A DNA stretch of 64,000 bases from Sphingomonas sp. AP4-R1 (GTDB taxonomy: Bacteria > Pseudomonadota > Alphaproteobacteria > Sphingomonadales > Sphingomonadaceae). Position numbers and translations under genes: made by a program. Of the stretch, positions 41,055-49,015 are shown one piece after another (the first letter of the stretch is position 1; each line of letters opens with the position of its first letter). The notes under the pieces are model-generated. The model was not told the DNA's origin and ran no database searches. It saw only the letters and a program-made list of their open reading frames with translations. The stretch is taken from the NCBI RefSeq assembly GCF_013113735.1, contig NZ_CP053346.1, positions 744,001-808,000 of the forward strand, in the 5' to 3' direction.

Positions 41055-41145
41055 CCGTTCGGGCTGAGCCTGTCGAAGCCCCGCCCTTCTTTTCTCGTCC
41101 GGGAAAGAAGGACGGGCAGCCCTTCGACAAGCTCAGCGCAAACGG
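41055..41145. repeat. Intergenic inverted repeat, 'gagcctgtcgaag' family (copy 3)
   Basis: CCGTTCGGGCTGAGCCTGTC... and ...GACAAGCTCAGCGCAAACGG, with inner arms CCCGCCCTTCTTTT/GAAAGAAGGACGGG. It lies between the M3 peptidase and recQ on the same strand and ends 13 bp before the recQ start, so it could fold at the 5' end of the recQ message. Confidence 0.75.
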
Positions 41146-41158
41146 GTGAGACGAGCGC

Positions 41159-42916
41159 ATGACGCCGCTCGAAGCGCTCGGCACCACCTTCGGCTACAAG
41201 AGCTTCCGGGGCCGCCAGAGCGAGGTGATCGATCGCGTCATGGCGGGCGAGCGCACGCTCGCCGTGATGCCGACGGGCGCGGGCAAGTCGCTCACCTATC
41301 AGATCCCGGCGCTGTGCCGGCCGGGCGTGGGCCTCGTCATCTCGCCCCTGATCGCGCTGATGCACGATCAGGTGCGCTCGGCCGAGGCGGCGGGAATCCG
41401 CGCCGCCGCGCTCACCTCGGCCGACGACAATCGCGACGAGACGATCCGCCGCCTGCACGATGGCGATCTCGATTTGCTCTATGTCGCGCCCGAGCGCGCC
41501 AATACCGAGGGCTTCCAGCGCCTCGCCTCCAGCGTGCGGCTGTCGCTGGTCGCGATCGACGAGGCGCATTGCGTGTCCGAATGGGGCCATGATTTCCGCC
41601 CCGATTATCGCCAGCTGCGCGGGCTGCTCGACGCCTTCCCGGATGTCCCCCGGCTCGCGCTGACCGCCACCGCCGACATCCGCACCCGCGCGGACATCCT
41701 CGCCCAGCTCGGCATTCCCGAAGAGGGGCTGATCCTCGCCGGCTTCGATCGGCCGAACATCCAGTATCGCATCTCGGCACGCGAAGGCCTGCCCAGGCAG
41801 CTCTCCCAGTTGATCGCCGAAACCGAGGGCTGCGGCATCGTCTATGCCCAGAGCCGCGCCGAGACCGAGCGCCTCGCCGCCACGCTGCGCGACACCGGCC
41901 GCCCGACGCGGGCCTATCATGCCGGGCTCGATCCCGCCGCGCGCGCTGCCTCCGCCAAGGCGTTCGTCCAGTCCGAAGACATGGTGATGGTCGCCACGAT
42001 CGCGTTCGGCATGGGCATCGACAAGCCGGACGTCCGCTTCGTCGCGCATGCCGGCCTGCCCAAATCGATCGAGGCTTATTATCAGGAGACGGGCCGCGCC
42101 GGCCGCGACGGCGATCCGGCCATCGCCCACCTCTTCTGGGGTGCCGACGATTTCGCCCGCGCCCGCCGCCGGATCGAGACCGAGATGGAGGAGAGCCGCC
42201 GCGGCGGCGAGCGCGCGCGCCTCAACGCGCTCGCGTCTTTGGTGGAAACGAGCGGCTGCCGTCGCGCCGTGCTGCTGCGCCATTTCGGCGAGGATCCGCC
42301 GTTCACCTGCGGCAATTGCGACAATTGCCTCAATCCGCCCGCGACGGTGGAGGCGACCGAGATCGCGCGCAAACTGCTCTCCGCCGCCTTCCGCACCGAG
42401 ATGCGCTATGGCATCGGCCATCTCACGGACGTGCTGGCCGGCAAGCAGACCGACAAGATTCTCGGCGCGGGCCACCACAGCCTCTCCGTCTTCGGTATCG
42501 CCACAGCGGAGGAATTGCGGCTGGTGAAGCCGGTCGCCCGCGCGCTGATGGCGCGCGATGCGCTGCGCGCCGACGATTTCGGCGGCCTCTCCTTCGGCCC
42601 CGGCGCGCGCCCGATCCTGAAGGGCGAGGAGCCGGTCGCGATCGTGCTGCCGCCCAAGCGCGCCGAGCGCCGCTCGCGCGGCACCGCGCAGGATTTCCCG
42701 CACGATCCCCTGTTCGAGAAACTGCGCGAGGTGCGCCGCGATCTCGCCAAGGAGCAGGGCGTGCCGCCCTATGTGGTCTTTCATGATTCCGTGCTGCGCG
42801 AGATGGCGTCCGAGCGCCCCAAGTCGCTCGCGGCTTTGGGTCGCATCGGCGGCGTCGGCGCGGCCAAGCTGGACCGCTATGGCGATGCGTTCGTCGCCGC
42901 GATCCGGTCTTATTGA
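41159..42916 (+). CDS. recQ: ATP-dependent DNA helicase RecQ
   Basis: A 585-residue superfamily-2 helicase. Motif 0 is FGYKSFRGRQSEVID, Walker A MPTGAGKSLTYQ, DEAH box VAIDEAHCVSEWGHDFRPDY, motif IV GCGIVYAQSRAETE, and motif VI YYQETGRAGRDG. The zinc-binding region carries FTCGNCDNC. A winged-helix domain (GIGHLTDVLAGKQTDKI) follows, and the last 80 residues (LFEKLREVRRDLAKEQGVPP, RPKSLAALGRIGGVGAAKLDRYG) are an HRDC domain. It unwinds 3'-tailed duplexes during recombination repair. The ATG overlaps the end of the repeat region, and no strong ribosome binding site is visible. Confidence 0.95.
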   Translation: MTPLEALGTTFGYKSFRGRQSEVIDRVMAGERTLAVMPTGAGKSLTYQIPALCRPGVGLVISPLIALMHDQVRSAEAAGIRAAALTSADDNRDETIRRLHDGDLDLLYVAPERANTEGFQRLASSVRLSLVAIDEAHCVSEWGHDFRPDYRQLRGLLDAFPDVPRLALTATADIRTRADILAQLGIPEEGLILAGFDRPNIQYRISAREGLPRQLSQLIAETEGCGIVYAQSRAETERLAATLRDTGRPTRAYHAGLDPAARAASAKAFVQSEDMVMVATIAFGMGIDKPDVRFVAHAGLPKSIEAYYQETGRAGRDGDPAIAHLFWGADDFARARRRIETEMEESRRGGERARLNALASLVETSGCRRAVLLRHFGEDPPFTCGNCDNCLNPPATVEATEIARKLLSAAFRTEMRYGIGHLTDVLAGKQTDKILGAGHHSLSVFGIATAEELRLVKPVARALMARDALRADDFGGLSFGPGARPILKGEEPVAIVLPPKRAERRSRGTAQDFPHDPLFEKLREVRRDLAKEQGVPPYVVFHDSVLREMASERPKSLAALGRIGGVGAAKLDRYGDAFVAAIRSY

Positions 42917-42948
42917 GCGCTCGGGACTCCAGCGAACGCCAATCCCTT

Positions 42949-42978
42949 CGTCATTGCGAACGCAGCGAAGCAATGACG
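42949..42978. terminator. Bidirectional hairpin between convergent recQ and yihY-like genes
   Basis: CGTCATTGC (42949-42957) pairs with GCAATGACG (42970-42978) around GAACGCAGCGAA. The same words appear in the repeat at 58040-58115 (AGCGCAGCGAAGCAAT). The position between two stops fits a shared terminator. Confidence 0.55.
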
Positions 42979-42998
42979 GATATTCCTGCGAGGCCCAC

Positions 42999-43979
42999 TC
43001 AGCCCGGCGGCGCGACCTGATCCGCCACGCTCGCGCCCCGCTGGCCTAGCGGCTTTTCCGGCCCGGTGGTCGTGTCCCGCGCGGTCTGCCGCTCGGCTTC
43101 GGCATTGATCACCGCGCCCAGCAGGATCGCATAGGCCGACACCCACAGCCACATCAGCAGCACCACGACGGCGCCGAGCGACCCATAGGTGGCGTTATAA
43201 TTGCCGAGCGTGGAGGCGTAGGCACCGAACCCCACCGTCGCGATCAGCCACAGGAAGGTCGCCAGCGCCGACCCTGCCGACAGCCATTGCCAGCGCGCAT
43301 CGTGGCGCGAGGGGCCGAAGCGATAGGTGGCGCCGATTCCGATCGAGGCGAGCGAGGCCGCCACCGCCCAGGTGGTCGCGTTGATGCCGATCGCCACGCC
43401 GGATCCCAGTCCGTCGACGAAGCGCCCGACCAGAGCGAGCGCGGAGGCGGCCAGCAGCCCGACGATCCCCACCAGCACCGCACCGACGATCAGCACGAAC
43501 GAGATGAAAGTCGTCTTGATGATTCCGCGCCGCTCGGGCTCCTCATAGACGACGTTTAACGCCGTCATGATCGCGCCCGAAGCGCGCGTCGCGCCATAAA
43601 GCGCGATCACCAGGGCCACGAGCAGGCCGACGCCCTTCTTGCTCGCGGCGGTGGTGACGAGGCCCACCAGCTGGTCGAGGATTAGCGCGGCCGCATCCTT
43701 CGGCACCACGCTGATGATCGCGCGCATATGGCCCGCGATCGTCGCCGGATCCGCGATCAGCCCGTAGGTCATCACCAGCGCGCCCAGCAGAGGCACGATC
43801 GAGAGGAAGGCGTAGAAAGCGACGCCCGCCGCCAGCAGCCCGATATTGTCGGTGCCGGTCTTGACCCACACCCGGCCGATGATCTCGCGCCACGCGCGCA
43901 ACGGCAGCGCGATCGGCGAAAAGGCGCGACGCCCATGCGGATCGGCGCCCCCGCCGCGATGCTCTGCCCCTGTTGCCAT
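42999..43979 (-). CDS. YihY/BrkB-family inner membrane protein
   Basis: A 326-residue polytopic protein starting at MATGAEHRGGG (43979). The family signature is present: DNIGLLAAGVAFYAFLSIVP, TYGLIADPATI, GVGLLVALVIALYGATRASGA, ALNVVYEEPERRG and YNATYGSLGAVVVLLMWLWVSAYAILLGAVINAE. Six or more membrane helices are visible. The protein was once called RNase BN, wrongly, and is now treated as a membrane protein of unknown transport function. The polar C-terminal tail is cytoplasmic. The longer upstream frame overlaps the divergent creatininase gene and is rejected. Confidence 0.88.
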   Translation of the reverse strand: MATGAEHRGGGADPHGRRAFSPIALPLRAWREIIGRVWVKTGTDNIGLLAAGVAFYAFLSIVPLLGALVMTYGLIADPATIAGHMRAIISVVPKDAAALILDQLVGLVTTAASKKGVGLLVALVIALYGATRASGAIMTALNVVYEEPERRGIIKTTFISFVLIVGAVLVGIVGLLAASALALVGRFVDGLGSGVAIGINATTWAVAASLASIGIGATYRFGPSRHDARWQWLSAGSALATFLWLIATVGFGAYASTLGNYNATYGSLGAVVVLLMWLWVSAYAILLGAVINAEAERQTARDTTTGPEKPLGQRGASVADQVAPPG

Positions 43980-44079
43980 GCTGGCTAAACGCTTGAAACC
44001 ACGATGGTGCCGCCGGAATTTGCGCCCCGGATCGGCCGGGCCTAAATTCCCGCGACCAAGAACAGAAAAGGATAAGGCG

Positions 44080-44892
44080 ATGCGGTGGACGGGTGCGATG
44101 GCGGCGATGATGGCCGCGGGCCTTGCGACGACGGCGGCGGACAGCGCCCCCAAGCCCGCCGCGCTGGAGCAGCTGACCACGGTGGAGCTGAAGGAGCGAT
44201 TGCAGACGGGCTGCCCCGTCGCCCTCCTCTACAATGGCGGGGTCGAGGAAAGCGGGCCGCATCTCGCGCTCGGCAAGCATAATCTGCGCATCTATCAATA
44301 TGGCGCGCAGCTGGCGCAGGCGATCGGCGATGCAATCCTGCTGCCGGTGATGCCCTTCTCGCCCAACGATGCCGCGCGCATGGCCTTCGCCGGCACGATC
44401 AGCCTGCGCCCTGAAACCTGGGTGGCGGTGAACGAGGATGTGATCCGCAGCCTGATCGGCGGCGGCTTCCAGCGCGTCGCGATCCTCACCGATCATGGCG
44501 ACGGCATGCCCCAGCTACGCGACATGGTGGATCGGCTGGACAAGGAATATCGGCCGAAGAATGCGCGCGTCTTCTTCGTGGAGGATGCCTATACCAAGGC
44601 ACGCACCCAGATCGAGGCGGAGATCAAGGCATCGGGCAAGGTGCCCGGCGGCCATGGCGGCCTGTGGGATACGGCGGAGGCGATGGCGGCCGATCCCAAT
44701 CTCGTCCGCCCCACCCTGCTCGCGCCCGGCACGCTCACCGACGACGGTAACGGCCCGATCGACGCGAACGGCGTCTCCGGCGATCCGCGCGGCGCCTCGG
44801 TGGCGATGGGCCGCCGCTTCGGCGCGATCCGGGTGAAGCTGGCGACCGATCAGCTGCGCGGCCAGCTCGCCGCCGCCGGCCCCTGTCGCTGA
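44080..44892 (+). CDS. Creatininase-family protein, exported, variant metal site
   Basis: A 270-residue protein with a signal peptide (MAAMMAAGLATTAADSA) behind AAGGATAAGG. The creatininase fold is recognisable from VALLYNGGVEESGPHLALGKHN, LLPVMPFSPNDA, FAGTISLRPETW, RVAILTDHGDG and GGHGGLWDTAEAM. Compared with classical creatininase (E-x-H-G-P-H, T-D, N-G-H-G-G-N, H-A-G-E) the metal ligands differ: Ser replaces the first His, Asn stands for the Asp, and Trp-Asp replaces the terminal Glu. A known subfamily has 'EQNGPH...GKHN', so this is probably a family trait. The substrate is unknown. Six bases separate it from thiL, suggesting one operon. Confidence 0.8.
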   Translation: MRWTGAMAAMMAAGLATTAADSAPKPAALEQLTTVELKERLQTGCPVALLYNGGVEESGPHLALGKHNLRIYQYGAQLAQAIGDAILLPVMPFSPNDAARMAFAGTISLRPETWVAVNEDVIRSLIGGGFQRVAILTDHGDGMPQLRDMVDRLDKEYRPKNARVFFVEDAYTKARTQIEAEIKASGKVPGGHGGLWDTAEAMAADPNLVRPTLLAPGTLTDDGNGPIDANGVSGDPRGASVAMGRRFGAIRVKLATDQLRGQLAAAGPCR

Positions 44893-44897
44893 CACGC

Positions 44898-45821
44898 ATG
44901 TCGGGGGAAAGCGCCTTCATCGCCGCGCTGCGCGGAATCGCGCGCGATCCGGCCGCGCGCGCGCTGGTGGACGATGCCGCCGTGCTGTCGATCGGCGGCG
45001 AGGCGATCGTCCTCACGCACGACATGATCGTGGAGGGCGTCCATTATCTGCCGGACGATCCGCCCGAGGATGTGGCGTGGAAGCTGGTCGCGGCGAACCT
45101 GTCCGATCTCGCCGCCAAGGGCGCGCGGCCGCTGGGCGTGCTGCTCGGCTATCCGCTGGGCGGCGAGGCGTGGGATCTGCGCTTCGTGGCGGGCCTGCGC
45201 GACGTGCTCGATCGCTATGACGTGCCGCTGCTCGGTGGCGACACGGTGGCGGGGGCGGCGGGCAGCGCGCGGATGATGGGGCTGACGGCGATCGGCGCCG
45301 CCCCCGCCACCGGCGCGCCCTCCCGCATGGGCGCGCGGGTGGACGACGTGCTGTACGTGACGGGCGCGATCGGCGCGGCCGGGCTGGGCCTCGCGGTCGC
45401 ACGGCGAGAGCGCGACGGGCCCGAAAGCGCGCTCGCGGCCTATCGCCGCCCCGTCCCCCGGCTCGCGGCGGGACAGGCGCTCGCGCCGCACGTCCATGCG
45501 ATGATGGACGTATCGGACGGGTTGCTGATCGACGCGCTCCGGATGGCGCAGGCCAGCGGCATCGGCCTGACGATCGATCTTGATGCGGTGCCGCTGGCAG
45601 AAGGCTGTGGCGGCGATCAGGCCGGGCGGATCGCGGCGGCCAGCGCCGGCGATGATTACGAACTTCTCTTCGCAGCGCCCGAGGGGCTGGAGATCGCATT
45701 GCCGGATGGCCTGCCCATCACCGCTATCGGCCGCTTCCAGGCAGAAGAGGGCTTCGTGTTGATCGACGCGCTCGGCCCGATCGAGCGGCCTGAGAGGCTG
45801 GGTTACGAGCATCACGGATAA
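44898..45821 (+). CDS. thiL: Thiamine-monophosphate kinase
   Basis: A 307-residue ATP-grasp-like kinase of the PurM/ThiL fold. It has DDAAVLSIGGEAIVLTHDMI, VEGVHYLPDDPPEDVAWKLV, NLSDLAAKGARPLG, LLGGDTVAG, MMDVSDGLLIDALRMA and AGDDYELLFA, which place the metal-binding aspartates and nucleotide loop. It phosphorylates thiamine monophosphate to the diphosphate cofactor, the last step of vitamin B1 synthesis. The start lies 6 bases after the creatininase stop, so the two are probably co-translated. The C-terminus is slightly short compared with E. coli ThiL, but all motifs are present. Confidence 0.93.
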   Translation: MSGESAFIAALRGIARDPAARALVDDAAVLSIGGEAIVLTHDMIVEGVHYLPDDPPEDVAWKLVAANLSDLAAKGARPLGVLLGYPLGGEAWDLRFVAGLRDVLDRYDVPLLGGDTVAGAAGSARMMGLTAIGAAPATGAPSRMGARVDDVLYVTGAIGAAGLGLAVARRERDGPESALAAYRRPVPRLAAGQALAPHVHAMMDVSDGLLIDALRMAQASGIGLTIDLDAVPLAEGCGGDQAGRIAAASAGDDYELLFAAPEGLEIALPDGLPITAIGRFQAEEGFVLIDALGPIERPERLGYEHHG

Positions 45822-45934
45822 CCCCTCGGTCCACCAGGCTCAGCGGGACATGCTTTCCAGCAAAACTGCCATGAAAACGTCGCTGATCCGCGGATAGGGG
45901 CAGCGCCGGTTTCATTAACGGAAGGTTTACCAAC

Positions 45935-46597
45935 GTGCGCTTTGCCCTGCTCGCTGCCGGTCTCGCTTTCTCGCTCACCGCCTCCGCCGAGGCCGCGACC
46001 ATCCTCAACTTCGATTCCGTGCGCGGCCGCGATGGCGACACCGGCTATGTCAGCGGCCCCTATCGCGAGCAGGGCTATACGCTGACCTCCAACAGCTGCT
46101 CGACCCCGCAGAACACCTGCTTCGTCACGACCGGCACCTCGCTGACCAGCCTCGACCGCGTCGGCGCGGCGCTGACCAACTATCATGGCGGCGCCCGCAC
46201 CACCGTCACCAAGGATGACGGCAGCGCCTTCCTGCTCAAGTCGGTTGATATGGCGAACAACTATGGCGACGGTTTCGGCGTCTCGCCCTACCGCACCAAC
46301 ACCGTGGTGTTCACGTTCAACTTCGCGGACGGCTCAAACCTGACGCAGAATTATACGATCAATGTCGATGCGGGCCAGTGGCTGACGGTCAACACGCTGA
46401 CCTTCGATCTCGCCCCGCTCGTCTCGTTCAGCTGGGTGCCGACCACCAACACCAGCGGCTTCATCCAGTTCGACAATCTGACGCTGGACACCGCCGCCCC
46501 CGTGCCGGAATCCTCCACCTGGGCGATGATGATCGCCGGCTTCGGCCTGACGGGCGCCGCGATGCGCCGCCGTCGCCGATCGATCGCGTTCACCTGA
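45935..46597 (+). CDS. PEPxxWA-CTERM sorted secreted protein
   Basis: The 220-residue product starts at GTG behind GGAAGG and has a signal peptide (LLAAGLAFSLTASAEA). The mature part is a beta-sandwich-like domain with one Cys pair (SNSCSTPQNTCFVT) and a Tyr/Asn-rich strand set (VVFTFNFADGSNLTQNYTIN). It ends with a complete sorting signal: PVPESSTWAMM, then IAGFGLTGAAMRRRRR. This C-terminal Pro-x-Glu/Trp box, helix and Arg cluster are recognised by a dedicated exosortase and linked to export with exopolysaccharide. The role of the beta domain is not known. A 14-bp imperfect hairpin follows the stop. Confidence 0.85.
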   Translation: MRFALLAAGLAFSLTASAEAATILNFDSVRGRDGDTGYVSGPYREQGYTLTSNSCSTPQNTCFVTTGTSLTSLDRVGAALTNYHGGARTTVTKDDGSAFLLKSVDMANNYGDGFGVSPYRTNTVVFTFNFADGSNLTQNYTINVDAGQWLTVNTLTFDLAPLVSFSWVPTTNTSGFIQFDNLTLDTAAPVPESSTWAMMIAGFGLTGAAMRRRRRSIAFT

Positions 46598-46606
46598 TCG
46601 CTCTCT

Positions 46607-46639
46607 CGCCTGCGTCGCGATCCGATCGCGACGCGGGCG
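46607..46639 (+). terminator. Hairpin after the PEP-CTERM gene
   Basis: CGCC-T-GCGTCGCGAT (46607-46621) pairs with ATCGCGACGC-G-GGCG (46625-46639) around CCG. The stem is strong but has no T-run, so it is a termination or mRNA-stabilising element. Confidence 0.5.
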
Positions 46640-46758
46640 AAACCGGATCGCGCGACCGGCCGCCTTTGCGCGCGCTTGCCCTTACCTGAATCGCTGTTCA
46701 TACTTCCCGCTTGAGAAGCCGCCACGAAGCGCGCTTCCGCAGGAGAAGAGGACATCGC

Positions 46759-48891
46759 ATGGCTATAGTCCAGCTTGCGATCGCGTGTGGCGTTCTGGCC
46801 GTACTGTACGGCCTCGTCACGAGCGGTCAGGTACTGAAGCTGCCCGCCGGCAACGCCCGGATGCAGGATATCGCCGCCGCCGTGCAGGAAGGCGCCCGCG
46901 CCTATCTCGCCCGCCAATATACCACCATCGCGATCGTCGGCGTCGTGATGGTGATCCTCGTCTTCCTGCTGCTCGGGCCGATTTCGGCGGTGGGCTTCCT
47001 GATCGGCGCCGTGCTGTCGGGTGCGACCGGCTTCGTCGGCATGAACATCTCGGTGAAGGCCAATGTCCGCACAGCGGAAGCCGCACGCGGCAGCCTGCAG
47101 GCGGGGCTCACCACCGCCTTCCGCTCCGGCGCGATCACGGGAATGCTGGTGGCCGGGCTCGGCCTGCTCGCCATCTCCGTCTTCTTCTGGGCGCTGATCG
47201 GTCCCGGCGGCCATGCGCCGACCGACCGCATCGTGATCAACGGGCTGGTGGCGCTCTCCTTCGGCGCGTCGCTCATTTCGATCTTCGCGCGCTTGGGCGG
47301 CGGCATCTTCACCAAGGCGGCCGATGTCGGCGCCGATCTGGTCGGCAAGGTGGAGGCCGGCATCCCCGAGGACGATCCCCGCAATCCCGCCGTCATCGCG
47401 GACAATGTGGGCGACAATGTCGGCGACTGCGCCGGCATGGCGGCCGATCTGTTCGAAACCTATGTCGTGACCCTCGGCGTCACGATGGTGTCGATCGCCC
47501 TGTTCGTGAAAGGACCGGAAGCGCTGGCGCTGATGAGCCTGCCTCTGCTGGTCGGCGGCGTGTGCATCATCACCTCGATCATCGGCACCTATATGGTGCG
47601 GCTGGGATCGGGCACGATCATGGGCGCGCTCTACAAGGGCTTCTGGACCTCGGCGATCCTCGCCGTGCCCGCCATCTATGCGGCCAGCCATTATGCCCTG
47701 GGCGATCTCAACGCCCCGATCGGCGGACCGCTGGAAGCGACCGGACCGGGCACGCCCGCCGCCGTCGCCGCGCAGACCGGCTTCACCGGCATGAGCCTGT
47801 TCTGGTGCATGATGATCGGCCTCGCCGTCACGGGCGCGCTGGTCTGGATCACCGAATATTATACGGGCACCAATTATCGCCCGGTGAAGTCGATCGCGAA
47901 GGCCAGCGTGACCGGCCACGGCACCAACGTGATCCAGGGCCTCGCCATCAGCCTGGAATCGACCGCCCTGCCGACGATCGTGATCGTGGTGGCGGTGGTG
48001 GCGGCCTATCAGCTGGCCGGCGTGATCGGCATCGCCTTCGCCGCCACCTCAATGCTGGCGCTGGCGGGCATGGTCGTGGCGCTGGATGCCTACGGCCCCG
48101 TCACCGACAATGCCGGCGGCATCGCCGAAATGGCGGGCCTTGAAGACAGCGTGCGCGAGAAGACCGACGCGCTGGATGCGGTGGGCAACACCACCAAGGC
48201 CGTCACCAAAGGCTATGCGATCGGATCGGCGGCGCTGGCGGCGCTCGTCCTGTTCGGCGCCTATACGGCCGATCTGAAGGAGTATTTCCCCGGCCTCGCG
48301 GTCGATTTCTCGCTGTCCAATCCGTACGTGATCGTCGGGCTGCTGCTGGGCGCCTTGCTGCCCTTCGTGTTCGGCGCGTTCGGGATGACCGCGGTGGGCC
48401 GGGCGGCGGGCGCGGTGGTGGAGGATGTGCGCGACCAGTTCCGCGCCAACCCCGGCATCATGGCGGGCACCAGCCGCCCGAACTATGCCCGCACCGTCGA
48501 TCTGGTGACCAAGGCGGCGATCCGCGAGATGATCGTGCCCAGCCTGCTGCCGGTGCTGGCGCCGGTCATCGTCTATTTCGTGATCCGCCTCGTCGCGGGG
48601 CCCGCCAACGGCTTCGCGGCTTTGGGCGCGCTGCTGCTGGGCGTGATCGTCTCCGGGCTGTTCGTCGCCATCTCGATGACGTCGGGCGGCGGCGCGTGGG
48701 ACAATGCCAAGAAATATATCGAGGATGGCAATTATGGCGGCAAGGGATCGGACGCGCACAAGGCGGCCGTGACCGGCGACACGGTGGGCGATCCCTACAA
48801 AGACACGGCCGGCCCCGCCGTGAACCCGATGATCAAGATCACCAACATCGTCGCGCTGTTGCTGCTGGCGGCATTGGCGGCCCACGGCTGA
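46759..48891 (+). CDS. hppA: Membrane-bound proton-translocating pyrophosphatase (K+-independent)
   Basis: A 710-residue, roughly 16-helix membrane enzyme. The pyrophosphate site is given by [40 protein letters not shown] and near the end [20 protein letters not shown]. The motif [18 protein letters not shown] has Lys after GNTT, which marks the potassium-independent class (the dependent class has Ala). It couples hydrolysis of cytoplasmic pyrophosphate to proton export, saving energy under stress. The ATG at 46759 is preferred because it begins the conserved first helix and follows AGGAGAAGAGG. It is monocistronic, with a palindromic repeat after it. Confidence 0.95.
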   Translation: MAIVQLAIACGVLAVLYGLVTSGQVLKLPAGNARMQDIAAAVQEGARAYLARQYTTIAIVGVVMVILVFLLLGPISAVGFLIGAVLSGATGFVGMNISVKANVRTAEAARGSLQAGLTTAFRSGAITGMLVAGLGLLAISVFFWALIGPGGHAPTDRIVINGLVALSFGASLISIFARLGGGIFTKAADVGADLVGKVEAGIPEDDPRNPAVIADNVGDNVGDCAGMAADLFETYVVTLGVTMVSIALFVKGPEALALMSLPLLVGGVCIITSIIGTYMVRLGSGTIMGALYKGFWTSAILAVPAIYAASHYALGDLNAPIGGPLEATGPGTPAAVAAQTGFTGMSLFWCMMIGLAVTGALVWITEYYTGTNYRPVKSIAKASVTGHGTNVIQGLAISLESTALPTIVIVVAVVAAYQLAGVIGIAFAATSMLALAGMVVALDAYGPVTDNAGGIAEMAGLEDSVREKTDALDAVGNTTKAVTKGYAIGSAALAALVLFGAYTADLKEYFPGLAVDFSLSNPYVIVGLLLGALLPFVFGAFGMTAVGRAAGAVVEDVRDQFRANPGIMAGTSRPNYARTVDLVTKAAIREMIVPSLLPVLAPVIVYFVIRLVAGPANGFAALGALLLGVIVSGLFVAISMTSGGGAWDNAKKYIEDGNYGGKGSDAHKAAVTGDTVGDPYKDTAGPAVNPMIKITNIVALLLLAALAAHG

Positions 48892-49011
48892 ACCCTCCCC
48901 TCCCGCTTGCGGGAGGGGCCGGGGGTGGGTGGGCAGTCCGACGGCCGATCGGCGGCACGACTTCTATGATCCGTCGGCCCACCCCTAACCCCTCCCGCAA
49001 GCGGGAGGGGA
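48892..49011. repeat. Compound palindromic repeat between convergent genes
   Basis: Two copies of a palindrome CCCCTCCCGC-NN-GCGGGAGGGG (48897-48918 and 48989-49010) bracket inverted inner arms GGGTGGGTGGGC/GGCCCACCCC. The whole unit can fold as one long hairpin or two short ones. It lies between the hppA and prolyl oligopeptidase stops and can terminate both. It is likely to be a dispersed genomic repeat. Confidence 0.7.
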
Positions 49012-49015
49012 ATGA

